Below, piece by piece: positions 1-7,527 of a DNA stretch of 22,196 nt (within the stretch, counting starts at the first letter, position 1; each line of letters begins with the position of its first letter). The position numbers were made by a program, and so were the translations under genes. Below the pieces are notes generated by a model, which saw only the letters and a program-made list of their open reading frames with translations, made no database searches and had not been told where the DNA came from. This stretch comes from Candidatus Pacearchaeota archaeon (GTDB taxonomy: Archaea > Nanoarchaeota > Nanoarchaeia > Pacearchaeales > GW2011-AR1), in the NCBI GenBank assembly GCA_023228245.1, contig JALOBN010000041.1:1-22196 (forward strand), in the 5' to 3' direction.

Positions 1-233
1 TAGACAAGTTCAGCTTCCACTGGCATTGTCTCAGCTTTCTTCTTAGCCTCTTCAACGGCCTTCTTAATGTTCTCAACAACCTGCTTACTGAGGTTCTCAG
101 CGGCGGCTACCATCTCAAGAGATGCATCAAGTATTTCGCCATAAGGTGCCTTATCGGGAATCACGAACTCATATACGCGTTCGCCTTTTTCACCTTTAGT
201 TACTACCCAGTGAAATTTTGTCTGTTGTTCCAT
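1..233 (-). CDS. Hypothetical charged protein, 3' end cut by window edge
   Basis: About 77 codons are visible, starting MEQQTKFHWVVTKGEKGER and running off the left edge. The ATG follows AAGGGGTG at a normal Shine-Dalgarno distance. The visible part has a short basic/beta-like N-terminus, then a long helix rich in Ala, Glu and Lys (about residues 38-72, with ENLSKQVVENIKKAVEEAKK), which could be a coiled coil. It is the next minus-strand gene after the heptad-repeat fibre. I do not recognise a family. A fibre-associated or chaperone role would be a guess from position only. Confidence 0.75.
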   Translation of the reverse strand, partial: MEQQTKFHWVVTKGEKGERVYEFVIPDKAPYGEILDASLEMVAAAENLSKQVVENIKKAVEEAKKKAETMPVEAELV

Positions 234-306
234 GAACACCCCTTCCAAAAAGATTAAAAATAACTATTACTTCCCACATGATATAAGCCGCCATGTGAGT
301 CGCGAA

Positions 307-343
307 ACTCTTCTCAAGATTTTTTAGTAACCCTGAGAAGAGT
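307..343 (-). terminator. Perfect 10-bp hairpin downstream of the fibre gene
   Basis: ACTCTTCTCA (307-316) is the exact reverse complement of TGAGAAGAGT (334-343), with a 17-nt loop. It lies between the fibre stop codon and the next minus-strand gene. The stem is followed on the minus strand only by TTT, so classical intrinsic termination is uncertain; an mRNA-stabilising or processing hairpin is equally possible. The rest of 234-383 holds a second weak inverted repeat (CACATG / CATGTG, about 284-300) and no ORF I can support. Confidence 0.45.
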
Positions 344-383
344 CCCACGAAGGAGTGGTAATGAACCTCTTATAGGCACCTAA

Positions 384-1421
384 TTACGCGGCGCAGGTGA
401 CCGTAGTCCACGTATTCAATGCAGTTGCTATATACATACGTTCAGCGACACCACCAGCATCGGTGCGGATATATAGATCGCCAATTTGAAGCGCAAGACC
501 AGCAGCAGGAGCTCCAGCACCGGTCATAATGTTGACGGGGCCAGGCATAACGATCATGTTAGTAGCTGTTCCCAATACAAGGTTGCCGTTAGTAGCGGTG
601 ATATCACCAAGTGTGGCAGTGACAGTTGTACCTGCAGTAACTGAACCAGCAGTAGCAGCAATGTTACCGGCTGTTGCGGTAATATCTCCTGCAGTAGCAA
701 CGATATCGCCAGCGGTAGCTGTAATATTACCGGCGGTTGCGGTTAATCCACCTGCAGTTGCGGTAAACCCTGTACCAGCAGTGATGGTTCCCGCCGTAGC
801 TTCAATATTACCTGCAGTAGCAACAATATTGCCGCCAGTAGCTGTAATATTGCCAACGGTAGATGTTATATCGCCGGTAGAATCAATCGTTGTACCTGCA
901 ACAAGAGCACCGGCAGTAGCGGTTATATCTCCTACGGTAGCGGTAATGTTACCTAGAGCAACGTTAACGTTGCCTGCAGTGACATCAAGATCGCCTGCTG
1001 TGATCGTTTCTCCACCGGCGGTAATCGTTACACCACCAGCAGTTGCCGTGAATCCTAGGGCACCGGTGATCATCTGTGTGGCATCAAGTGTTCCCGTGAT
1101 AGCTACGTTGCCGGTGATAGCAGCACCACCAAGAACAACCGTTAAGCCACCGGTTGTAGCCACAAGACCCGTACCTGCGGTTACTTGACCAGCTGCGGTA
1201 TATGCTGCAGCGGCTGCTGCTGCTGCATACCAGGTATAAGCATTAGCGTTAATAGCAGTCATATAGAACGCGATACCGGTCGTACGGTTGATCCAAATTT
1301 GTCCGAATTCACCCTTGTCCCTGATTGTAGGATTACGTCGGCTTACGATAGGTCTGGTTGCCAGATTAATAAGGGCCTGGTTTAACCCATAACCTACATC
1401 ATTAGGCATCTTCATTGTCAT
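384..1421 (-). CDS. Tail fibre-like protein with heptad beta repeats
   Basis: 345 aa. GGGGGG lies 9 nt before the ATG. The N-terminal ~60 residues include a GEFGQIWINRTTGIAFYMT segment followed by an eight-alanine run. Residues ~130-284 are about 20 units of roughly seven residues built on xITATAG / DIVATAG, low in charge and rich in Gly, Ala, Thr and Asn, as expected for a stacked beta fibre or beta-helix shaft. The C-terminus (GDLYIRTDAGG...MYIATALNTWTTVT) repeats the style of the N-terminal segment and may be a head or trimerisation region. It is separated from the tail operon by a divergent plus-strand regulator module. The fibre role is inferred from composition and position; no receptor-binding family is recognised. 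Confidence 0.7.
   Translation of the reverse strand: MTMKMPNDVGYGLNQALINLATRPIVSRRNPTIRDKGEFGQIWINRTTGIAFYMTAINANAYTWYAAAAAAAAYTAAGQVTAGTGLVATTGGLTVVLGGAAITGNVAITGTLDATQMITGALGFTATAGGVTITAGGETITAGDLDVTAGNVNVALGNITATVGDITATAGALVAGTTIDSTGDITSTVGNITATGGNIVATAGNIEATAGTITAGTGFTATAGGLTATAGNITATAGDIVATAGDITATAGNIAATAGSVTAGTTVTATLGDITATNGNLVLGTATNMIVMPGPVNIMTGAGAPAAGLALQIGDLYIRTDAGGVAERMYIATALNTWTTVTCAA
570..1034 (-). repeat. Degenerate 21-nt tandem repeat coding the fibre shaft
   Basis: Some 20 consecutive in-frame units of about 21 nt encode [G/N/D]-I-T-A-T-A-G-like heptads. Units differ mostly by synonymous or conservative changes, and a few are disrupted (for example TVTAGTTV or DSTGD steps). 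This is typical of fibre shafts that gain and lose units by slippage or recombination. Confidence 0.8.
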
Positions 1422-1513
1422 AGTTAGATTCCCCCCAAAAGAGATTACTTATGTGTCCTAATGACGATGGTGGACCCTGTTATTCCAGTGACCAATGGGG
1501 GGTGAAGAAGTTG

Positions 1514-1542
1514 TTGTACATTTGTACAGAATTAGATATACT
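1514..1542 (+). promoter_or_regulatory. Putative promoter with overlapping RHH operator
   Basis: TTGTAC (1514-1519), a 17-nt spacer and TATACT (1537-1542) form a sigma70-like promoter 15 nt upstream of the regulator's ATG. Two TGTACA palindromes (1515-1520 and 1523-1528), 2 nt apart, overlap the -35 and give a compact symmetric site of the size bound by ribbon-helix-helix repressors. Autoregulation is inferred. The site also lies in the 136-bp region divergent from the fibre gene. Confidence 0.5.
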
Positions 1543-1557
1543 ATAAAAGAGGCTAAA

Positions 1558-1725
1558 ATGAAGCAGGATAAACAAATAGTTGATATACAAAGAATGGTTA
1601 TAGATCTTTCGGTGGAACTTCACCATAAAGTGAAGACTGAAGCACTCTTTAGAAATATAACGATGAAGCGTTATGTGATAGAAGCTATTTTAGAGCGCAT
1701 TAAGCGGGATAAGAAGTATCAATAG
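1558..1725 (+). CDS. Small ribbon-helix-helix (Arc/CopG-type) regulator
   Basis: 55 aa when started at MKQDKQIVDIQRMVIDLSVE, which has AGAGG 5 nt before the ATG. An upstream in-frame ATG at 1495 would put the promoter inside the gene and is rejected. The short beta strand (QRMVIDLS) followed by two helices (VELHHKVKTEALFRNITMKRYVIEAILERI, here described in parts) matches RHH DNA-binding proteins, which bind operators as dimers of dimers. It is one of only two plus-strand genes, flanked by convergent and divergent structural genes. It probably represses its own promoter and perhaps the divergent fibre gene. Exact target unproven. Confidence 0.65.
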   Translation: MKQDKQIVDIQRMVIDLSVELHHKVKTEALFRNITMKRYVIEAILERIKRDKKYQ

Positions 1726-1729
1726 CGAA

Positions 1730-1752
1730 GTAGGACCCAATATGGGCCCTAC
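1730..1752 (+). other. Intercistronic hairpin between RHH and membrane peptide genes
   Basis: GTAGGACCCA (1730-1739) pairs with TGGGCCCTAC (1743-1752), with one A/C mismatch and a 3-nt loop. It starts just after the regulator stop and ends just before the AGGGGAATTT ribosome-binding region of the next small gene. There is no T-run on either strand. It may affect translation or mRNA stability. Confidence 0.5.
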
Positions 1753-1762
1753 AGGGGAATTT

Positions 1763-1897
1763 ATGGGGATTATAGGTTTATCAGTAACAATCGTAAGTTC
1801 GATATTCAAACTAGTCGGGAAGCTTTTAACATACTTCATTATTTTTACAGCTATTGTATGGGCATGTGGTGTTGTAGGAAGTATTTTAAAATTCTAA
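1763..1897 (+). CDS. 44-aa hydrophobic membrane peptide
   Basis: Read directly from the sequence: 44 codons from MGIIGLSVTIVSSIFKLVGK to ...GSILKF, ending at TAA 1895-1897. AGGGG lies 5 nt before the ATG. Two short hydrophobic stretches (residues 2-17 and 21-42) surround a KLVGK basic turn, so one or two membrane passes are possible. The stop abuts the convergent stop of the minus-strand ejection gene at 1898. A small holin or pore-type lysis peptide is possible, but no family is recognised. Pairing with an RHH regulator also recalls toxin modules; both ideas are speculation. Confidence 0.55.
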   Translation: MGIIGLSVTIVSSIFKLVGKLLTYFIIFTAIVWACGVVGSILKF

Positions 1898-3265
1898 TTA
1901 ACCTCTACCAAATAAATAATCTAGTGGATTAGCACTCGGTAATTCCGTTCCCGTTAACTTTTCTAATGTTGATAATTCTTCTTGGGCTGGAGCTACTTGT
2001 TTATCAGTAATAAATCTTGTTGCAAGTTTATCAAGTTCAGGACCAGCGATATCTTCAACCTGCTGAATAAAATCTCCAGGAAGCTTACCATTATTTGCCT
2101 TAAGTATCTGTTCAGCTGCAGTTTTTCTAAGATGCTTACCTTCGTTATAAAGTTTCATGTTGTGAATTATAGCAAGTTTGCCCTCACGGCTCTGTGAAAG
2201 GTCAGGAACCATTTTGAGAAACACTTTCACATCGTTATCAGTAATACGTGCTCCAAAGATATTTTTCGCATTCTTTAAGAATTCTTTACTCAACTTATCA
2301 AATTCTTGCGAATCGGCTGTCTCAAGTGAATGTAAGTTAACGCCAAATCCAAAAATACCATGCTCAAGTGTATTAAGTAATGAGTGCCATCGTGGACGAG
2401 TAAGATCACCGTGCTCGACAAGCTTCTCAATTTTACCCAAACGTCGATCATCTTCTTTAGCGCTACGCGAATCCTTAATAATTTCTTTATATTCTGGCAT
2501 AACTTCTTTATTGATACGGTGTTGCTCCATACGCTGTTCTTTTGCCATCTCGCGTTGTTCTTTTGCGATATCTAGTTGGAATTTACGTTCTTTTAAGCGT
2601 AAATTACGCTGCGCAGGACTTTCGAATATATTCTCAAACTCATCTTCCTGAGGAACCATATTTTGCTGCGAAACAGGTTGTTGCTGCTGTTGAGGAATTA
2701 CTCCTTGTTGGCGTTGCATAATAGGTTGTCGTAGCTGCTGTTGCTGAGGTAGGACGTTATTGGGTAAGCCTTGGTTGGACATTCCCATGTGTTGCCTTAC
2801 CAACGCATCCATCGGATTATGTCCCATAAGTTGTGATAATTGCTGCTGAAGAACTTGCTCATGTTGCAGAGCCTCAGCTTGCTGTTGCCCGTTTTGGCTG
2901 AATTGCTCGAGAGGAGTTGTATTGGATTGTAATTGTTGACCTTGCTGTTGCCCTTGAAGAATTTTAGGCGTTCCATTACTGGTAGAAGTAAATTTACGCG
3001 AAACCATGTTATTTAAAGCATCTGACATTTGCTTCGCCGGCATGAGAGCTAATAATTTAGCAAAATTAGCCGGCTTTCCAGCTGCTTCAAGTGCAGATTC
3101 AATATTAGTAGCCCTCGCTTGCAAGTTATGTGCTTCAAGCATCTGATTAAGCTTATTCTGTGTGACAGCTTGGATCGCACTGCCAAAGCCGCTACCAAAT
3201 CCTTGCCCCATGGCAGAACCTAATCCTGCAGCTCTACCGGGATCGTTAAGTATATGTAATGCCAT
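1898..3265 (-). CDS. Gln-rich internal virion / DNA-ejection protein (putative)
   Basis: 455 aa with a GGAGAGAAC ribosome-binding site. The N-terminus (MALHILNDPGRAAGLGSAMG then GQGFGSGFGSAIQ, residues 1-32) is a glycine-zipper-like amphipathic stretch suited to membrane insertion. Residues ~104-205 are extremely Gln-rich with polyQ runs. Residues ~213-265 are a highly charged helix (LKERKFQLDIAKEQREMAKE). The C-terminal half is a predicted all-helical domain. Podovirus ejection proteins (as in P22 gp7/gp16/gp20) share low complexity, helices and this position at the end of the tail operon next to a small Gly/Gln-rich partner, but sequence homology cannot be judged by eye. Last minus-strand gene before the convergent module. 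Confidence 0.55.
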   Translation of the reverse strand: MALHILNDPGRAAGLGSAMGQGFGSGFGSAIQAVTQNKLNQMLEAHNLQARATNIESALEAAGKPANFAKLLALMPAKQMSDALNNMVSRKFTSTSNGTPKILQGQQQGQQLQSNTTPLEQFSQNGQQQAEALQHEQVLQQQLSQLMGHNPMDALVRQHMGMSNQGLPNNVLPQQQQLRQPIMQRQQGVIPQQQQQPVSQQNMVPQEDEFENIFESPAQRNLRLKERKFQLDIAKEQREMAKEQRMEQHRINKEVMPEYKEIIKDSRSAKEDDRRLGKIEKLVEHGDLTRPRWHSLLNTLEHGIFGFGVNLHSLETADSQEFDKLSKEFLKNAKNIFGARITDNDVKVFLKMVPDLSQSREGKLAIIHNMKLYNEGKHLRKTAAEQILKANNGKLPGDFIQQVEDIAGPELDKLATRFITDKQVAPAQEELSTLEKLTGTELPSANPLDYLFGRG

Positions 3266-3273
3266 GTTCTCTC

Positions 3274-3837
3274 CTAAATCGCTCCGAGCATTCCGAACTT
3301 TTTCATCGCCGCTAACCCACCAGCTGCACCAGCTCCTTGGCTAAGACCTGGTAATATTGAGCCAAAAATACCTTGCGATGCTGGATTATACATAGTTTCA
3401 AACTGTGGCGTTAATCCCATCTGGAGCATTTGCATTAACCTACCTTGGCGCAAACCAGCTAATGAACTTTCAAGCCCAACTCCTGCGCTACCAAGTGATC
3501 CCGCAAACGCAGATGACCTTTGCCCGCCTCCAGATCCCATGCTGGTGAAACGTTCAGCTATGGAAGGAACGGTGTTCTGAGCGAATCCTTGGCGTGCTTG
3601 TTGCTCTAATACTCCCGTATCTAGCCCACTCATACCTTGTGAAAGAAGTTGATTAAGAGCCATCTGTTGTTGAGGCGTATAATTCTGGAACTGTTCAGTA
3701 CGTCCAGGAGACCCCAAAAAGAAATCACTTAATCCACTTAAAAATCCACCACGTTTAGGCTGCTGTGGTTGGAAGAGTGGTCGTTGTGGCTGAGCTGCTA
3801 TAGGCGAGCTTGGCCCTAATTGCATATCTCCATACAT
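3274..3837 (-). CDS. Small Gly/Gln-rich virion protein, likely ejection-complex partner
   Basis: 187 aa; AGGAGATAACC precedes the ATG. A Pro/Gln-rich N-terminus with LFQPQQPKRGGFLSGLSDFF is followed by a region of helices (QNYTPQQQMALNQLLSQGMS, SIAERFTSMGSGGGQRSSAF) and ends in a Gly/Ala-rich tail (GLSQGAGAAGGLAAMKKFGM). The composition resembles small membrane-active virion proteins that leave the capsid with the DNA. It lies 8 nt upstream of the large Gln-rich gene, suggesting joint function. A role in genome delivery is inferred from composition and location. Confidence 0.55.
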   Translation of the reverse strand: MYGDMQLGPSSPIAAQPQRPLFQPQQPKRGGFLSGLSDFFLGSPGRTEQFQNYTPQQQMALNQLLSQGMSGLDTGVLEQQARQGFAQNTVPSIAERFTSMGSGGGQRSSAFAGSLGSAGVGLESSLAGLRQGRLMQMLQMGLTPQFETMYNPASQGIFGSILPGLSQGAGAAGGLAAMKKFGMLGAI

Positions 3838-3846
3838 GGTTATCTC

Positions 3847-4398
3847 CTAAGCCTTTAAATATTCCAAAACTATATATGTCGTCGTCCAGGCACTCCAGTC
3901 AGCGCCAGTAGTTACTCCTACAGTTGTAGCATCAACATACAACGCAATATTGTCTGCAAGAACAGGGGTAGAATAGGGCAGCGGAATGGCGCTAAAGTTA
4001 GATGGCGTTGTCGTTGCCTGCATCGTCGATGTTCCATAGATACGGGTAAATATAAAGCCCCGTTTAATATCAATATCATGAGCTATCGTCTTAGTTGCCG
4101 TATTAGGTAATGCACCAAAGTTAATAACCTTGTTAAAGACCTGGCGCCCTTCAGGTCGCGGAGAAGTAGTGTTAGAGGTAGCCTGACTCGCAAAAAATGA
4201 CTGCCCCTTTACGGTTTCTTGGACGTCGTAGAAGGATGACTCTTTATTATTCAGCGTTAACGTCATGGTGTTAAGGTTCTGATACATGCGTACTAAGAGT
4301 TCTTTGAACTCAGGCTTAGTTACGTCAATATTCCTGATAGCCGAGACATCCCAGACCTGCGTTGTTGGTATAAAGTTACCTGCGCTACTTGATGCCAT
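3847..4398 (-). CDS. Virion-associated protein of unknown function
   Basis: 183 aa. Its start overlaps the previous stop in TAATG at 4398. The N-terminal half is helical (TKPEFKELLVRMYQNLNTMT) and the C-terminal half is beta-rich with FGALPNTATKTIAHDIDIKRGFIF followed by a strand-rich domain ending WTTTYIVLEYLKA (both seen in the translation, given here in part). The C-terminal domain looks like a small beta-sandwich such as occurs in tail tips or accessory fibres. Between the 850-aa tail protein and the ejection genes, so a tail or needle component is likely. No firm family assignment. Confidence 0.6.
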   Translation of the reverse strand: MASSSAGNFIPTTQVWDVSAIRNIDVTKPEFKELLVRMYQNLNTMTLTLNNKESSFYDVQETVKGQSFFASQATSNTTSPRPEGRQVFNKVINFGALPNTATKTIAHDIDIKRGFIFTRIYGTSTMQATTTPSNFSAIPLPYSTPVLADNIALYVDATTVGVTTGADWSAWTTTYIVLEYLKA

Positions 4399-6950
4399 TA
4401 TGATAACCTTCCAACTGGCTGGGTATAAAGAACCATGCCCTCAAGCTGAAAGTCAGAAGTTGCTATATCTCTATCGTGCATCTGCCCATCAGATAATGTC
4501 AGGTGTAATTGGATACCACTTCCTTCGGTCTGGAAGTAGACGGGGTGCCATAACTGATCTTGATACTCCTCTAGAGTTCCTACGTAGGGATACATTTCGA
4601 GAATATTAGTACCCAAAATAGCCCCAGATGCTGCAGCTTGCGCTATCATATAAAGGTTAGAAGAAGATGGGGCGTAATCTGCCACCACTTCTCCGTTATC
4701 CGTACTCTCAACACAGAAGTCTACCTTGGCGAGGTAAACGTTTTTACCCTGTTTATTATAGGGATTAAGTTGCTTAGTAAGGATATCGATACGTGATACG
4801 CGCGATACCTTACCACCACCAACATAAGGACCCTCCATAGGATCAAGATCAAGTGTAGTTACCGTACTAGCATCAACTATGGTCACCGGAACAGGCTTAT
4901 TATTAATAGCGAGTGATTGGACTGCCATGCCACCCCAATTAACTGCAGCTTGAGAAAGCATAATATAGTCATCGTTCTGAAGCGTATGGTTAACAAGCGT
5001 AAGCGTTGATAAATTACCTACCTGTATAATATTAGTTAAACGAATAGAAGGCGCATTCTCAGAAGTATCGGGATCAAGTTGAAGAATAGCTCCGCCTGCT
5101 GTTCCGGCTATAATCTGCCTACTTCCCGCTTGGACAATGCCACTTACCCATGTGTAATCTATCGAACCCCATTCCTCGCCAATATCCATCCAAATACGAT
5201 CTGATGTCGTTTCGAAATATCCAAAGCACGTGAAACTATCATCATTAAAGGCCCAGGTATCATTGGAATAGTTATAGAGCATGACTTTATTAGGATAGGT
5301 ATTTGAGGATTCCATTGCAGAGGTATCGGGCCATGTCCAATAAACACATTCAGTAGCGTAGTCACGTATACCGTGAACGCGTTTAACGCCTTCGTTATCA
5401 CGGCGAAGATCAAATATCTTAAGCGGTATCTTATTATCAATACGCTCAACGTTGGCGCCATTACAAGCATGAACACCGTTGATACCTATACCGAGTACCA
5501 TTTTATCGAATGGAATGAGAGAAAACGTTGATACAGCGCCAAGTTCGGTATTAAGTTTTTGCCAGACAAACGGCTGTACTTGGTTACCCGTATAGGCGAG
5601 TTCCCAGGTACTATTTTCAAAATAAACGATAAGACGATCTTTAATAAATTCAGCACCGATTATCTCTTCATCGGTTGTAGCGTCGATCCATCCAGCGCCA
5701 TCCCAGCCTGGCTGATTATGCTCAAGCCAAGGACTCGATCCTGTAGGATAAAAATAGACATTTCCCGCAGGAGCTCCAGTAAAGTTAAAGGCACCTGTTG
5801 CTACATCAAAGGTATAAACAATACCACCACCGGTTGGGCCCGTTGTAGTCATCGCTTGGACGCCCGGTGTAGCATTTACGACGGTATATACATAGTTACC
5901 AATAGAGAAAAAGATTCCAGTTTGCCATGGTAAGCCATAAGGAGGAGCACCTACGTTGCCCGCTAATACACCAGCTACGGTAGGGCCAAGGTTTGTTGGG
6001 GCAGCAGGAAAAGGTATACCGTTATGCGAATATCTGCATCGTTGGGCATAGTGAGAGTTAAAGTTATTAGCTTCGTTAGCCTCAATCGTATTAAGAAGGA
6101 GGAGGCGATCCTTAAAGGGTAGGATAATACGAGCTGTTTGAACAATATTGCCAGCACCGGCGGTCTTAAATTTGGGATTAAACGCTGCCCATGTTGTCCC
6201 ATCATAGGAATAAATAGGGTCGTCAGTCGCCACTGGAGCTGCGTTAACCGTAGCATTATAATTAGAAACAAAGAGCTTTATTTCAGAAGTATTAGCGCCC
6301 GTCCAGTTAGTTGACCAAAAGAACTGTGAATTATTTCCATGCCATATCTGAGTTGGCGTAGGTGAAATCCACGCACTGGCAAGCGAGAACTTATAAACGA
6401 ACTGCGTATCAAAAGCATATGCATCATGATCAATTATCGCTTCCTGCTCATAAAGCGTAAGGCCCATAATAGGTTCTGCAGGATAAAAGAAGATGTGTTT
6501 AAGAGGCTCGGCATTAGCAAATTGATACTCACCTGTGGTGGTATTAAATTTTGCGGTTACCGAATCCATCTTGGTCGTAATCATGTCTCCAGGAACACCT
6601 AATTGAACAACATTGTAACCATAAGCACCAATGGAAAAATGCTGTCCAATTTTGAAGATACTTCCTGGAACTTTATTAGGTAGTGCTGCTGTCGCATTAC
6701 CCGCAGCATCGGTTATACCTATACCAGCACCTAAATATCCAAGATCGATAGCTACTTGAGAACGCGAAAATTTATCGAATATAGCTGCCCCTGCACCGGT
6801 ATACACTGATCCAAACCGTTTACGCACCCTACCTCTATAGATATATGCGTTCTCGAGATTAGAGAATGCGTCGTCAGGGATTAACCACGGTTTTTCAGCG
6901 GTCTCTAGACCGGAGTTAATAGGGGCGATTAAGAACCGATCATATGCCAT
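4398..6950 (-). CDS. Large tail protein (tubular/stabilisation-type, putative)
   Basis: 850 aa, starting one base after the preceding stop. The N-terminus (LIPDDAFSNLENAYIYRGRV then RKRFG, residues 23-47) is a segment commonly seen at the start of long podovirus tail-hub or stabilisation proteins. The body is beta-rich with many W/Y-containing strands (for example VYWTW, NDTWAFND), consistent with a beta-propeller. Two internal copies of a ~62-residue module are visible: residues 97-158 (FSIGAYGYNVV...GEYQFANAE...IFFYP) and 341-403 (FSIGNYVYTVV...GAFNFTGAP...VYFYP). Residues ~636-700 (IRLTNIIQVGNLSTLTLVNH...) resemble the E1-FCCH-like fold. Probably a major tail-tube protein; function inferred from size, order and fold pattern. 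Confidence 0.65.
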   Translation of the reverse strand: MAYDRFLIAPINSGLETAEKPWLIPDDAFSNLENAYIYRGRVRKRFGSVYTGAGAAIFDKFSRSQVAIDLGYLGAGIGITDAAGNATAALPNKVPGSIFKIGQHFSIGAYGYNVVQLGVPGDMITTKMDSVTAKFNTTTGEYQFANAEPLKHIFFYPAEPIMGLTLYEQEAIIDHDAYAFDTQFVYKFSLASAWISPTPTQIWHGNNSQFFWSTNWTGANTSEIKLFVSNYNATVNAAPVATDDPIYSYDGTTWAAFNPKFKTAGAGNIVQTARIILPFKDRLLLLNTIEANEANNFNSHYAQRCRYSHNGIPFPAAPTNLGPTVAGVLAGNVGAPPYGLPWQTGIFFSIGNYVYTVVNATPGVQAMTTTGPTGGGIVYTFDVATGAFNFTGAPAGNVYFYPTGSSPWLEHNQPGWDGAGWIDATTDEEIIGAEFIKDRLIVYFENSTWELAYTGNQVQPFVWQKLNTELGAVSTFSLIPFDKMVLGIGINGVHACNGANVERIDNKIPLKIFDLRRDNEGVKRVHGIRDYATECVYWTWPDTSAMESSNTYPNKVMLYNYSNDTWAFNDDSFTCFGYFETTSDRIWMDIGEEWGSIDYTWVSGIVQAGSRQIIAGTAGGAILQLDPDTSENAPSIRLTNIIQVGNLSTLTLVNHTLQNDDYIMLSQAAVNWGGMAVQSLAINNKPVPVTIVDASTVTTLDLDPMEGPYVGGGKVSRVSRIDILTKQLNPYNKQGKNVYLAKVDFCVESTDNGEVVADYAPSSSNLYMIAQAAASGAILGTNILEMYPYVGTLEEYQDQLWHPVYFQTEGSGIQLHLTLSDGQMHDRDIATSDFQLEGMVLYTQPVGRLS

Positions 6951-6951
6951 T

Positions 6952-7518
6952 TTAGTATCCTATGGCGAGATAGTTAAAAGTACACGCTGTGCCAAAATTA
7001 GTTTTTCTATATGCAGTAACATGGCTAACATCTGTTTGTACAATAGCTAAAATATTATCGGTATAAGATCCTGCTGGAAGTGTATTAGGTGTAGCTACAA
7101 CAGATAGTATTCCGCCGGGAAATGCACGTGGAAGCGCCACAACTACGGAACTTGCGCCACCAACCATCGTAGCAGCACCCCATTGGAACATTATTCCTGA
7201 AGGAAGCCACGTCCAACCCTGGGTATTCTTTAAAGATTCAGTAAAGGGAACTTGAGAAGCTGTTTTATTGATAAAAAGCTCAGGAACTGCAGAAACTGGC
7301 CCATTAGCTGAATAAATGCCAACCTCAGCAGCACCTGCAGCCGCCGGAGCCGCTTGCGTTGTAAAGGTAGCTCTACGGTGCTTACCTTGCTTCGCCGAGT
7401 TAAGCACCTCATGATCTATCGCTGTATAAGTATCTAACGCCTGAAAGTTCTGTAATATCTGTGGTTGCGACGTTGAAAGTTTATCTGCTGGTTGTGGAAT
7501 ATTTGCATTATAAGCCAT
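6952..7518 (-). CDS. Short tail fibre / receptor-binding tip protein
   Basis: 188 aa. The N-terminus (NIPQPADKLSTSQPQILQNF) is a motif common at the N-terminus of podovirus tail fibres and may attach the fibre to the tail. The C-terminal ~85 residues (W-LPSGIMFQWGAA, ALPRAFPGGILSVVATPN, VSHVTAYRKTNFGTACTFNY, LAIGY) match the gp53-like phage fibre tip domain, which ends in F-N-[WY]-[LI]-A-I-G. It sits between the adaptor-like gene and the large tail gene. Likely binds the host surface. Confidence 0.75.
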   Translation of the reverse strand: MAYNANIPQPADKLSTSQPQILQNFQALDTYTAIDHEVLNSAKQGKHRRATFTTQAAPAAAGAAEVGIYSANGPVSAVPELFINKTASQVPFTESLKNTQGWTWLPSGIMFQWGAATMVGGASSVVVALPRAFPGGILSVVATPNTLPAGSYTDNILAIVQTDVSHVTAYRKTNFGTACTFNYLAIGY

Positions 7519-7527
7519 AGTTTCTCC

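Noticed and set aside
529..1188. Long plus-strand ORF rich in Pro/Ala/Val
   Set aside because: It is the antisense of the low-complexity fibre repeat; no ribosome-binding site and an unnatural VAVISPAVA pattern created by the opposite frame.
5159..5476. Alternative minus-strand frame inside the 850-aa tail gene
   Set aside because: Fully nested in a strong gene, no ribosome-binding site and no domain features.
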